NCBI GenBank assembly: GCA_038503035.1
Contig: JAVSML010024581.1
Span: 1 to 64,000 of the forward strand
Direction of reading: 5' to 3'
Length of the DNA stretch: 64,000 nt
Source of the DNA: Crocodylus rhombifer
Taxonomy: Eukaryota; Chordata; Crocodylia; Crocodylidae
Shown: one piece after another, positions 47,066 through 59,190 of the stretch
Position numbering within the stretch: the first letter of the stretch is position 1
How the letters are laid out: each line of letters starts with the position of its first letter
The notes under the pieces: model-generated
The model's input: only the letters and a program-made list of their open reading frames with translations
Databases searched by the model: none
What the model was told of the DNA's origin: nothing
Made by a program: the position numbers and the translations under genes

Positions 47066-50000
47066 CCCACTTAAAAAGTAATACCTGCCACACATCCCTA
47101 CAGCAGGTCAATACTTGCAGAATACTTGGGACATTACAGGATTGGGGTTCAGATCACATACTCACTCCCACCAGGTCTGATACTTGCTTGACCCAAAAGT
47201 CACCCAAGGCAAAGACTGTGAGGAAAGAAAGGAGAAAGCTGAGTGGGGGGAAGGAGAAGGGGAAATGAGGGACAAGAGCTAGCAAACCTTTTCATCTTTA
47301 AACAACCATTTAATTTTTCTTGCTCAGACTGAGATGCTTTGAAACGCCTCATAAGACAGGCTGAGACCGATTCCTGTGCTGCCACTAGTAAGCCCCTCTG
47401 CTCTATGATCATTCTTCTGTCATGCACACTGCTGTCTGCAAGCTTTGCAGGGATACCAAAAAAAAATCAACCCTGCTGCCTCCACAGTTTGCCTGACCTC
47501 TCTCAACAATGAAGTTATCACAAGGAGAGTCTGCTTTTCACTCTCACCACCTCAGAGGGGTGACCCCACTGTGCAAACCCCGCATTGATTAAAAGTTATT
47601 TCCCTTATCTTCCTTCTTTAACCTTCACATCAGTGAGAGGGTTAGCAGCCACAGAGAGCCATTAATGGCAAAACAAGAACCATGACTAAGAAAAAGAAAA
47701 GAAAAGAAAAAAGAAAGATTGGGGAGAAAGTTGTAGAAACATTCAGTTCCCTTGGATTTATGCCCATTTCATCTCGGAAACAAGCTCAGAGTTAAGTATA
47801 CCAATACACTTGTTCAGCTGCACAGAGGTCATCTTTGGGCTCCTGGACTGATTCGTTAGAGCTGCCGTAGTGTTACCTCTCAGCCCCATGTTCTTGGGGA
47901 ACCCCAACACAGGATGCAGCCTGTCTGACTCACAAAGAATCCCCGCCCCTCCCCTCCTCTACCTAAACAGAAACTGATTAAGATGCAGTGAGAGACGCAC
48001 CTAAAACCCTCCAGATCAGGGTGACAAGAGTGAAACAACTGCCCTAGGTCTCATTTGCATTCGAGATGGAACCAGATGACCATTCATTTACATGGGAGAT
48101 GGAGAACAGAAAGCCCGAAGCAGACACCACAGTGAATTCTGGGATCAGAGAAGCAGGGGAGCACTGCAGGATGGGGAATCTGTGCTCCAAATGCTAATCA
48201 ACCCACACCCCCAGCTCAGCATTTATCAGACCAGTTCTAATCTGGATTTACAAAGGATTCCCCCCACACACGCACCTCTAAGCAGAAGTAAGTTTAATAG
48301 GCATCTCAGGCCATACATTCCCCAGTCCCACTATGGGAGGCCTATTTGAACTTAATTGGCTAAAACTCAGTTGCCAGGTTAGGGAATGCTGAAGCAAGAC
48401 ACTGAGTCAGAGGGGGTATGGGCAACATTTGAACAATGGTACAGGGTTCATCACAGCATCCAGCCCATTGGAGCCCTGACCACAAGTGTTGTCATACTCT
48501 TCCCAAGACGACTAGTGGAATTCCTCCCCTCCCAAAGGTTATGAACACTCTAATAATTGCCTTAAGTCTGTTAAAAGACTACAGTAAGTTCTGGAACAGT
48601 CATGCTAAGCTGAGGCTTGTTCACAAGTAAAAATCCAAAAACCCTGATGCTGCAAGCTGTCTATTGTTTCTGAAGAAACCAGGAGATATCCCATCAGTAT
48701 ATCTGCTATCCATAGGAATTTCAAGCTGGCTCCTAAGGTTAGGGAGTAACCAGATACTTGGAGGTGTTTCCTGAGTATCAGTTTCCTGAGATGTTCCAAA
48801 CCAGATAACCCCATGTCAACAGAAAAGACAATTTGATTTACTCTATTGGGAATGCTTGAAAGAAGTTGAACTGAGGGTATAAAAATCTGTAAAAAACCAG
48901 CAGTATGTGTGCTGACACCACCCACTTTCTTTGAGAGGCTGAAGGAGGAAGATCATCTCCCTTCAAGGATCATGCTGAGAACTTTGACCTGTCAGCTTAG
49001 CAACCCGAGTGCCTTGGACTGGTGAGATCCCAGCTCTCTCTCTTAGCATAGATTTCTGAACCTGAATTGTATTAGTTAAGCCTGAGCTGAGTTTCCCCAA
49101 ATACTTAGTGAAACCAGGATAATACTGTGATTGTTTGTTTTCCTTGTTTTCCTTCGCATGCCTACTAGTGCCATTATATATGCCATATACTTAGCAATAA
49201 ATAACTTTTATAGTCAAACTGGTGGTAACTGGGTATTTTTTTCCTTCTCTACTTCTCCTTCCCCACTTGCTCTGCAGCAACACTTTTTACCTAAGCTAAA
49301 GATCCCTGTGAAGCCCAAAAATACTGTGGGGTCTGCTCATCAAGAAGCTAAACGATTGGGACGTGCTGAGTTTGAAACACATATGGGGATCAGCTTGTAC
49401 AGGCTGATTGACCCAGTTTGGCTCAGACGTGCCCTAATGAACTGAATGCTGGCTCATGAGGGTGTCCGGCTGGACACCCAGCCAGATTCAGAGATATTCT
49501 GTTCACCTGTGTGCTTGCATTTGACTGCAGTTTATTGTTGCTCTGATGAACTGATTCTTGGCATATGAGGGTGTCAGCCTGTCTATGCTGATCAACCCAG
49601 CCAGGTCAGGCATGTCAGGTTAATCTGTGTGTGTTTGTGTGTATGACTGATTTGGTGACTGGAGGAACCCAGCCCCACTGAAACTGAGTCCTGCAAGATA
49701 GCTCCAGTGAGGGTGAGGACTTGCAGAAGGGAGACATACAGCTCCATATAGAAACACAAGTAACGCAAGCAGCACATTAATAGAACTACCAAGACCCTAG
49801 AAACGTATCCCTAATAAATGAGCACACCCCAAAGTAATGGGCAAATCTGGTAACAGTACAGAAAAATGTCTTTGAGCACCGTGGGGATTCTCGCCAGGGT
49901 GCAAAGTCATAGGGTACGGGAAAACATGCTTCTTAACTCATTCAGAAAGGAGAAGGGAAGGAAGGGACCTACTGCTTGGGAGTGTGCAGCAGCTGTTAGG

Positions 50001-50625
50001 ATCTTACTGTCATGGGTGCACGTTCTTGCAGCAATACAAATGAAATAAATCACCCCAGCTCAGACCCCAAACAAAGCAGGGTTAAAAGTGGAGCAGTTTT
50101 GCTACATTTGTATTGACACAGAATCAAGTGGAGGTACCATATGCACTGTAACAGCTAGTATCAGTATCATTACCATCAATACCATTGTTTTATCTGTCTA
50201 CATCCTTGACTACCTGTGTGCCAGCTTGCAGGCAACTACTACTCTCACAAGGAAGCCTACCTTATCAAAACAGTCAGAGACTGCACAAAACAAATCCCAA
50301 GATAATTCACTGACTGTGGAAGCCTTCACCCCCCACCTCCATCTGTAATGAGATGTCTACCATTCTGTCACTCAAGAGGCAGATACCATGAAGCTGAGAC
50401 CGAACAGCTCTAGTAGAGGGCTAGCTTAGAACACAAAAAGGTACCTGTACATGCCCCCACCCCAACCCCTGTATGAAAAAACTGATGTGCTCTCAAGCAG
50501 CACATCCTCCAAGCTGTGCGGCATACATGCCACACTGCCAGGAGCACCTGTGCACACTGCACAGCTTAGAGGGAACGCTGCTCTCAAGCTGGAGAGTTCA
50601 TTGCAAGACTCAGAAGCATTCTGTG

Positions 50626-50795
50626 GGCACATCTACACAAGATGTTTACTGCAGAGTTGCCCAGTTAGCTCTGCAGTAAAACATTACCATCTACACAGGA
50701 ATAAACTAACATCTCTAGTTTAGTACTGGTAGACACAAGTACAACCCCTTTGGCAGAAGTTATTTACTCAGCAGAAATACACGTGTAGATGCTGA
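50626..50795. mobile_element. MITE-like element with CATCTACAC ends
   Basis: CATCTACAC at 50630-50638 and GTGTAGATG at 50783-50791 are perfect inverted 9-mers about 145 bases apart. The interior includes 'tttactgcagag', a short string also present in the element at 63.4 kb. No coding capacity is seen. It is probably a small nonautonomous DNA transposon; target-site duplications were not clear. Confidence 0.5.
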
Positions 50796-51938
50796 CAGGG
50801 CTGGCTGGGGCACAAGAATGCTTCAGTGTGGAGGCTGCCTGCTGTTTTTAAAATTTTTAAAGTTAGACTTGAACCCATGCAGGGCTACCTACATCCAAAG
50901 CAGCTTTCTTGGGACTCTTACCCCTGTTCCTTCTTGCCTGTTACACCGCCTGGTCATCCTACCAACATCCTGATCAGTCCTGTGCCAACCACATGCCCAC
51001 TCACTAAAATGTCCACAGAATTTGCACAGCACACATCTACCCAAGCACTAATTTCCAGTGCCAGCAATACTACCAGCAGAGACCAAGTTCTTCTACAGAA
51101 ACACTGAGGCCTCAGTTACAAAAGCTGCAGTTCTGCAGATGTTGGTCACAGGCAGAAGGTTGGAGCCAGGGAAGATGCTCTGTTCAATTCCAGTTATACT
51201 ATAAACATGGCAAGGCTAATGGCCTACCCCCTCTTGCCAAGTTAAATGCAGTAAGAAGGGAAAATGGGCAGCACATGGAAACTTCACATGATAATGTGTC
51301 CAAGCTTTTATGGATAAGAGATGCAAGAACACCTATAATAAAGGTAGAGGAAAGAAAGTCAGGTATAAGCCACCTTGTATAGCACACAGTTTCCCAAGGT
51401 GGGCTATGGGCCCATCTGCAGAATAGTGAAGGGTGGGGAAAGAGGCAGGAGTCAATATACCAGAAAAGTATCTCTCTAAATTATTCTCTCATCACTTTCT
51501 ACAACCTGAATGCCTAGTAAGTATAATGTAGCTGAAGATTAAGCAAAGTCCTTGATTCTTTTCAACCACTAACCATGCGAACTGCTTCACACAGCTTTTG
51601 CACAGATACAACTACATCAGTTCAGGGTGCAATTTTTTTACTCCCTTTCCCACACAGCAATAGGCTACCTTGAGACAAAGACCTTTAATACCCACATATC
51701 TCCCAAGGTGGGCTGTTAAAATGGTACAGCTTTTGCATTTATACAAGCTGCATGAAGTCAACAGGAAGTTAATCAAAATAAGCTGATGCAAAAAAAAAAA
51801 AATTCTTGTTCAAACATACTACAGCACAATGCCAACCTTTGGAAACCCTTTCAGGTTTTTATTAGTTTATACAGTAGGCTGTGCCTGAAAAAATGAACTT
51901 GACCAGTTTGCTAATGACATGCCTGCAGGAAAGCTCAC

Positions 51939-52013
51939 CATTGCGATCCTCAGATCTGAGGCTCTTCTTTGCAACTTCTGCCAGTGCTCCAATGCCAAGA
52001 CCAACAGCTAATC
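51939..52013 (-). CDS. COQ8A: COQ8A exon with membrane segment
   Basis: The 75 nt finish a Gly codon and encode [20 protein letters not shown] and EDRN plus one base. [14 protein letters not shown] is the glycine-rich, hydrophobic membrane-anchoring segment that fixes COQ8A to the inner mitochondrial membrane. The acceptor is ATTTTACAG and the donor is GTGAGC. It is the most upstream COQ8A exon that I can support. The split Gly codon requires an earlier exon ending in one G. By comparison with human (647 residues), about 217 codons lie upstream and are not seen. Confidence 0.96.
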
Positions 52014-55000
52014 CTGTAAAATATGGACAGGGAGAGAGAGCCAGAAGTTCAATCAGTAAGTGGACGAGAGAAAGAGGTAACATCTATATATATTATACCA
52101 CCCAAATACACAGATCAGATAACGCATCAACACCTGTATGTATTTGTCCCAATATACAGAACTTAATAATCTGAAAGCAGGAAAAAAAAACTGACAGCAC
52201 ATAGGATTTCAGCTGTTATATATGCATATAAAATACCATGATTGGAGCAGCCTGACTTTTGTGACGGACTGATCCTGCAGTTCCATGCCAATCCCCCTTC
52301 TACTGCCTCCCTCCATTCTCTCTAGCACAAGGCCACTCTCAGATCACATTAAGAGTTGTATAACTTTTGTACTCAAAGGGACACACCAATGGACAGACAA
52401 GTAAAGGTAGTCTTGCCACCTCCTGAATGTAGCCATGCATTAGAGTGGTGCTGTAGGATAGGCATTTAGGAAAATTTGTTTACAAATCTGGTTTTGACAT
52501 TAGTTACATTATCAGTTACAGTTACTACAGAAATGAAAAAAAAAAAGCCACCTTCCCTGCTGAGAAAAACCACAAGCTTGTTAGGCAAGGTTGTTACTAG
52601 CGAGTTCAAGGGGAGGGGGAGAGAAGAGGGTCAAACAAGTTGAACCTGTCTGTGTGAGGGGTTTCTCTCCTCCTCAATTAACTCCACTTTTCCCAATAAA
52701 CACACCTTTTTTTTCTTTTTACACAGTGTGCTCCCGCCAAGTAGAACTCAGCTTCATCTTGATACCATACAGATTGCCCTCTCTACCGCCAAATATCCAG
52801 TGTGAAGCTAGATGAGGACAAACTCTAGATACATTACAATGTCTTGTTAAACATTAGCCAGAACGACTGTTTTTCCTTGATCAATTCCAAGGCTGTTTAC
52901 ACATCATTTAATCCCGATAAGGCAAGCTGAGCCATCTCTCAGATGCATACTGAGCTCCAACAGTAAAGGAAGCTGCTATAGATATGGAACTAAGCATTCT
53001 TAAAGCAGCACATAAAATTGTACTTTAACAGTGCCTTTCAGAAGAGTGCTCTGCATCCATACAGAAGGTTAGTATTTCAGATCTGTAAAACAGCAGTACA
53101 CAGAGACCATGAGTTTCAGGACTAAACCTTGCCTTATGCAGGGACAGCACTGCAGTCATAAAGCCTCCATAGTGAACAGCTGCTTTAAGACTAAGGATAT
53201 GCTACTCCCAGAACCAAAACAAAAACCCTCCAGAGGAACTACTTCTCCATATGGCCAAAAATGTTTATATGCAGGAATGATACCCATGCAACTACTGCAG
53301 ACAACATGAGGACACTGAGCATCTCTGACCCCATCCATTATACAAGAGTAGTGACACATACAAATAACAGAACACGCAACTGTCCAACTGACTTAACAGA
53401 AGGAAGCAAGAAGAATCAGGCTCAATGTCATAAAAAGTGGGAAAAAAATAAGGTCTTCACTAACAAAGGGCAATTTCGTAGGCTGTGAATGAGCACTGGC
53501 CTCCAGCTCTCCCATTCTCTGTCAGCAATATGCCCATTTATATTAGCGCAGAGCAGTGTTCCCTATCAAAGCTCCATTTGATCTTCCTCTCAATTCTGAC
53601 CTGGTTTGGCCCTTTTGTGTCTCCTCCATCCCAGCACTGTTCCAATTTGAGTCAGCCTACACCTGTTAGAAATGACCTCACTTTTCATACTGCACAAACA
53701 GCAATTTAAGTTGGTCCCTCCCCATTTAAGAGAGAAGCAAATAAACATGGCATCATCTCAGAAACATTGATATCTATTTACTTATTCTGTCCCGAGTCTC
53801 CTTTGGCAAGGGCAGCACATAAATTAAATAAATAAATGCTCTATTAATACACAAAACACTTTACAGGCAAATGGTATCAAGAACCAGATTATATCCTAGG
53901 ATTTGGGCCTTTGATCCATTTGTACACCAATGTACACTATTACCCTATGATCCAGAGGAAACAGCTTGTATTTCAGAGTAGCAGCACACAGTTGGCTGCT
54001 ACTACTGAATCCCATCATTAGGTGACAGGGAATAGGCAGTAGGCAGTTTGCTCAAGGCAAACTCATATAAACACACTATACCTATACTAGCATAGCAGTA
54101 TATACTGTAGTGTATACTGTAGTTTTGTCGTCAGTTTTTCCTGAAGTTAATTCTACAGACTAACATAACTTAAACAAATGTAAGGCTGCATATCATATAT
54201 CCACTTCTTTTTAATCCACTAGAAAGGCTGATTATTCCAAAGTAAACATATTGCACCATGAAACTTTTAGCTATCAATATAAAATCAGGATCAATTCCAG
54301 CACACTGAAAACTAGTCCTTGCTTTGGTGAAACTAAAATGAGAATATGGCCCAACATTCATCACACTGCATATCCTGCAGTTCCAACATGTTTATAATCC
54401 ACCCTGAAAAATGAGAATGCAAAAATCCCTCCTGCAAAAGGCTGCTGGGATCTACATTATATACAAGAGATTAAGAAGGACCAATTTTAACAAATACTTC
54501 TTTTTAAATTGCTCAAGGGTTTTCCACCTAGAAAATGTGTACCAAGTAATAGCAAACAACTGCTCAAAACAGATGAAGAAAATACACACATAAGCAAGTT
54601 TAAGCCTTGACAGCTGCTTTCTGTTCAAGCCCACAAAGTCCTAACACTGATCACAAGCATTTTGACACTATGGTGAGAGAGTCTGACCGGATGATTGTCC
54701 TCCAGGCATTATAATGACATGCAATGAGACACCCCCACAGTGGATCTTCTGATAAAAAGAACTATTTGGAAATGTAAGAGGATAAAACAAATGTCCAATT
54801 CTAGTTTAAACAGAGTGGGAGGAGGGTACAAAACGCCCCCAGGCGTGGGTGGGATTGAACTATTTTGACATCATACCCGAGAAAGGGCAGGAACTGATTG
54901 TACTGCAAACTCTCCATTCCTCATGGGTTACTGAAGACCTGGAAGCTACTGCATGGTTTTCCACCTGCAGATTGTTTCTTTAGATATTTTCCCCAACATT

Positions 55001-57909
55001 TGCCAACACCTATTATGTTAAAAACTAAAATCAAGTGTTAGACATCCTGGAAGCAGGTCTGTTCAAAAAAATCCATTCATCAAGCAAGTGACACAACAAA
55101 GCAGATGGATGTTAAACAACTGTGTATTGTTCTGCACAGCTTGCCAGGCTCCAGAAGTGGAAGATATTTTCCTCTTCAGCAGCATATGCTCTGTGTATCG
55201 TCATGTTCATGCCCCGAGAAGACTACACTGCATGCTGCTGTGCTGGACAGTGGGGCTGCTGTGTTGCTTGGGGCAGCTTTGCACAGCACAACTTTAGCAA
55301 GCAGCATTGATTTTCTTTAGTTTCCTGGATTACTAAATAAAGTCTTCTTTTCCCTCTCCTTTACACTTAAAAATTAAATAAAAGAATTGGTTCCGTCCAT
55401 ATGTACTGAAACAAGAACAGACTACATGTGTTAAGGCAGCGTCTGTACTTTCAGAACAATCTGACAGAAACCTATTACAAAGAGAATGCCTCCACTGAAA
55501 GTTAGGAGCTCCTCAAGTCATGCTTCTGGCACAATGCTAGGTAATCAGCCACCACTGGAACTGTATCACTGGCATGTTATCCAGAGTACGAGTCATATAT
55601 AAGTGAATGCAAAGAGGAGACATCTTCAGGGAAGGGATTTATTTCTGTTCAGCAGAAAATTCCAGTAGCTCACACATATTACATGCAGGTGCTGGAGAAG
55701 AGAACACCCCAAGCCCGAAGGTGGGGTACAGCCAGCTACCACTCTTATCCTAAAAAGGCTACGCGATTCAAGACAAGCTCCCAGCAAGCGGCCATGCACT
55801 TTGTCCCCTTTAAAACTGGAAGTCAATGGCAGGCCCATTCCAACAAAAAGATGGGGTGGCCCAAGATGTTCTCTAGAACATGGGTCCAGTTGATTGAGTT
55901 CAAAGGGTGGAAAAGAAACTCCAAACTGGTGCCTTTCTACCAGAACAGGAGAAACAGCAGCAGCAACAATGGATCCTGAAAGGGATGGTACTGAAAGAAT
56001 GGTGTGACACACTGGTTTTGTAATATTTCTGGTTTAAATATATCCATGTTGCATGCCAGTTTCACTGTCTAGTTTGTAAGGTGGAGGAAAGGGGGTACAG
56101 AATGGGTGGAGAAGAGGAGTTAAGAATGAATGAAGTCAGAGCTGCCTTGCCTACATGCTGGACTAGACAGGAACAGGGACCAAATGGCTGGGTCTCATAG
56201 CTGCAAAGGAGAAGCCAGGGCTCACTCCATTCCACAAGCTACACCTGAGCAGGCTTCAGGGAGTGTTCAGCGAGGCCCCCTCTACACATTATATTTATGC
56301 CACTATTAACTTGTTTGCTGGTGATCAGGCCTATACATATATGGCACGGCAAGAGGCTCAACTGTTGGGATCAGATTCCTACAGTGTCTTTAAAACAAGC
56401 ATGTTCCAGAGGCCAGGGACCAAACAAGACTGGGGGTCCCCAAGGAAGTGCTCAATACCCTGGAGGAAATCCATGATACCTAGTACTTGTTTATCTATCC
56501 TCTAGGGAGAAATAAAAGACAGATTTGGTTTTCACCTCCCCATCCACTCTCCTCAGCATGCCAGAGATACCTCTCTGCACATAACAGAATAAAGAGAACC
56601 AAGTCACTGCTGTCCCTCCAAAAGTTGCAGAACAGCCAAAATGATCCTCTGTCGCCATTACTTCTTTTTAACCTAAGCCTCTCCAGCAAAGTAAAACCAA
56701 AAAAACATCACAGCCATTAAATATATCATTTGGCAATCTCTTTATGTGCCTTCAAATTAATCCATCAGCATATAAAGGTCTCCCTCAAAGTTCAGGGACA
56801 GCAGACCACTTGCAGCTCATTGTCAATTTACTTGCTGTTAACAATTAAAAGATTAGCAAAGGCCACCTAGAAATCCCAGAGGGCCTGGGGAACAAGAAAA
56901 CCAGGTAGGAGGCAAGAAATAGCAGCATCTAGCCTGTCCCTCCTGGCTAACCTCTGCAATTGCTCATGGATTACTGGGTCAAACTTCACTCTGAACAGCA
57001 GAGGCCAGCCTCCCTTGCCCTTCCTGCCTGACACTGCTCAGTGGGTATTGCAATTCCTGGAATTGGCTAGGAATCCTAAGAAAAAGCAAAAATGGTTTAC
57101 AGCTCTTGACATCAGTGAATGCTTTCTGGGTGAAAGGCATGATTATTAAGCAGACCACCACCTTATGCATTTGTTTTTAGGACAGTCTTGTTATTTGCAA
57201 CAACCACATTAGTAGCTCGATAAATTCTTCCTTCTGGTTTTACTCCGAATCAGCAAAAATGTGTACATTGCTGTTCTACTGGCAGGGACAATTAACTTCT
57301 CAGTGGCTGCATGGATGTTAAAAAGGAACACAAACTTGCCTGGCACTAGCTCATTCACACATTCCCTGTTGTTTAATCCTCTCCCGACTGTCATACAAGC
57401 TGCAACCCATCCTCTAACTAATGGGAAGCCCAAATGCAAGAAATGCCCAGCGACTCCAGCTCACATCAGCTTCAGAGGAATTTCCCAGCATTCAGCTCCA
57501 TCAATAACCTACCTCTGAGCTTTGAAGTCACTGAAATTACTGCAGCAGAGTAGCTCAAGGGATCACATACAGGCAATGAATGTCATGCTGGAATTTTAAA
57601 ATGGACCGTCAAACTTTAATAAGAAAAGGGCCTCTCATCAGATTAGAGGCAGCCAAGAAAAGCAATGTACTAGAGTACTAGCTGGTATGGCTTTACATTG
57701 TTTTGGTTTTTTTTTCTTCTCATGCACATGTGCAGGCCAGAAACAGTTCTAACCTTGGAGAAAAAAAATTCAGAGAAGCTGTCTCTAGCTATAAATGAAG
57801 ACAAGCATTTCATATAAACAAGCACAAGGTCCATCAGTAACAGTAACTAAGTGCTATTTTTAAATCTCAAAGCAGTTGGGACAGGTATGATAATTAAAAA
57901 AAAAAAAAA
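52014..57909 (-). other. COQ8A: Presumed COQ8A 5' intronic region
   Basis: I searched this 5.9 kb for the N-terminal exons of COQ8A, including the small exon expected to end in a LANFG-type peptide, and found none. It holds an AAAT run near 53823-53838, inside 'cacataaattaaataaataa', which may be a SINE/LINE tail. The stretch ends in an A run at the 10-N gap. Confidence 0.55.
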
Positions 57910-57919
57910 NNNNNNNNNN
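57910..57919. other. Assembly gap, 10 N
   Basis: Ten undetermined bases follow a run of A. The true length is unknown; it may hide more than ten bases. Confidence 0.98.
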
Positions 57920-58194
57920 ACTCAATACCCATCTCTCCTTTTCCCACTTTACAGGGAAGGGGAAATTAGTAACTTGGCTACGGGAAAGCTCGGAGGGGCT
58001 CAAAAGAACAGTGCCGGACTCCGGAAGAGAATAATCCAAGGTCTGCAAAGCGGGCAGCTTTCCTTCTGTCCCAGAAAGCTCCCATAGGTGGCAGCAAGGA
58101 AGAGGGTGCTCACCAAAGGGCCACCACCAGCCACTCACACCTCTGCCTTGGGGCAAAAGAATCATCCCTGTTTGTGCTCGCCTGGGCACCTGCT

Positions 58195-58860
58195 AATTAC
58201 TCCCCCTTTTCCCCGCCCCAGTCTGATCCCATAAGCCTGATCCCATTCCCTGGTCGCGTCCCAAGCGCAGGCGCAGCCTCGAGACCGGGGCAGGAAACCG
58301 AGGTAGGAAATTGACGGCGGGCGGAGCGAGTCTCGGGCGTGTGGCCCTGGCCCCCTGCAGGGCACGAGCAGCGCTGCGACCCCCGGGCCGGCCCGGCCGG
58401 CCCCTCCCCCAGCCACGCGCGGCGCGACCTGTGTTTACCTGTCCCTTGTCAAGCCCCGAAGCCCTCTGCACTCCTATTGGCTCCACCGCGTTCTCTTCGC
58501 GAACGCCGGGCTGGGAGCGGCGCGAGCGCCGATAGGCCGGAACCGCTGCCGCTCAGCGCGTATCCTCGCTCCGCCCCCCCCAAGTTCCGCGGCTCCTCCA
58601 ATCGGAACGAGAGGTGGCCGGGGAAGAGCCACCCAATGGGAGCAGGCAGTGGATGGAATGGGTTCCTTCCCCGCCCCTTTGCCCACGTGCTGCTGTCAAG
58701 GGCGCGCGCTGAGTGAGACAGCCCCGGATGGCAGGAGCACCGCTTACCCTGCGCGGCTCACTGGTAATGTCGGTGTGGGGGGATGCGGCGGGGGCCGCAG
58801 CTGCCCTCTCCCGTCCATTGCAGGAGCTGCAAGAGGGGCCTGTGTAGGGAGCCCTTCCAG
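58195..58860. promoter_or_regulatory. CpG island, probable promoter region
   Basis: This block of about 650 bases is clearly more GC- and CpG-rich than its flanks. It contains CCAAT motifs at 58476-58480 (minus strand), 58598-58602 and 58633-58637 (plus strand). It also has GC boxes near 58571 and 58671 and an E-box, CACGTG, at 58684-58689. Minus-strand donors CAG|GTAAAC (exon end 58437) and AGG|GTAAGC (exon end 58748) fit noncoding first exons directed toward COQ8A. A plus-strand donor-like string (CGAG|GTAGG near 58300) also exists, so bidirectional use is possible. Assignment to COQ8A is inference. Confidence 0.65.
58437..58760 (-). ncRNA. Candidate noncoding first exon(s) of COQ8A
   Basis: On the minus strand, sequence ending 'cttgacaagggacag' at 58437 is followed by GTAAAC. 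A second candidate ends 'cgcgcagg' at 58748 and is followed by GTAAGC. Both lie in the CpG island in COQ8A orientation and contain no convincing start codon matching COQ8A. The upstream limits are unknown. Transcription has not been shown, and these could serve another gene. Confidence 0.3.
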
Positions 58861-58870
58861 GCCCTCCTGC

Positions 58871-59190
58871 AACACTGGTTCTCAACATTTTTTTGCGCCA
58901 GGGCGCATTTGTAAACATTGATGGCCAACACACACCCACACACACACTGTCACCTGAGTCAGTGTTTAACCTGTGTGTATGTATGTATATTGTGTATGAT
59001 TTCATGTCGTTATCATTAGAGCGTGTATGTGCTTGACCCAGTGCCCTTCGCTCCCAACCCACTGCCCCCCTCCCCGCAGTGTGGAGCAGGGGGTGAGTGT
59101 GTGGGACTTGGGGGGGGGGAGCAGGTAACCCCTTGCAGGCTGGAACTTGGTGGGCTTTGGTCCACATTCTAGAATGGCATATCAATAATC
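58871..59190 (+). mobile_element. Candidate hAT-type nonautonomous element
   Basis: 'cactggttctcaacattttt' at 58875 resembles the CAGTGGTTCTCAACCTTTTT terminus of hAT-type elements, followed by 'gcgccagggcgcat'. A short CA tract (58927-58949) and a GC/G-rich interior follow. The right end was not identified with confidence; the end given is approximate. Confidence 0.4.

Noticed and set aside
58553..59185. A 210-codon minus-strand frame across the CpG island
   Set aside because: CpG-rich sequence is naturally poor in stops. The translation shows no domain, crosses a CA repeat and does not match the COQ8A N-terminus.
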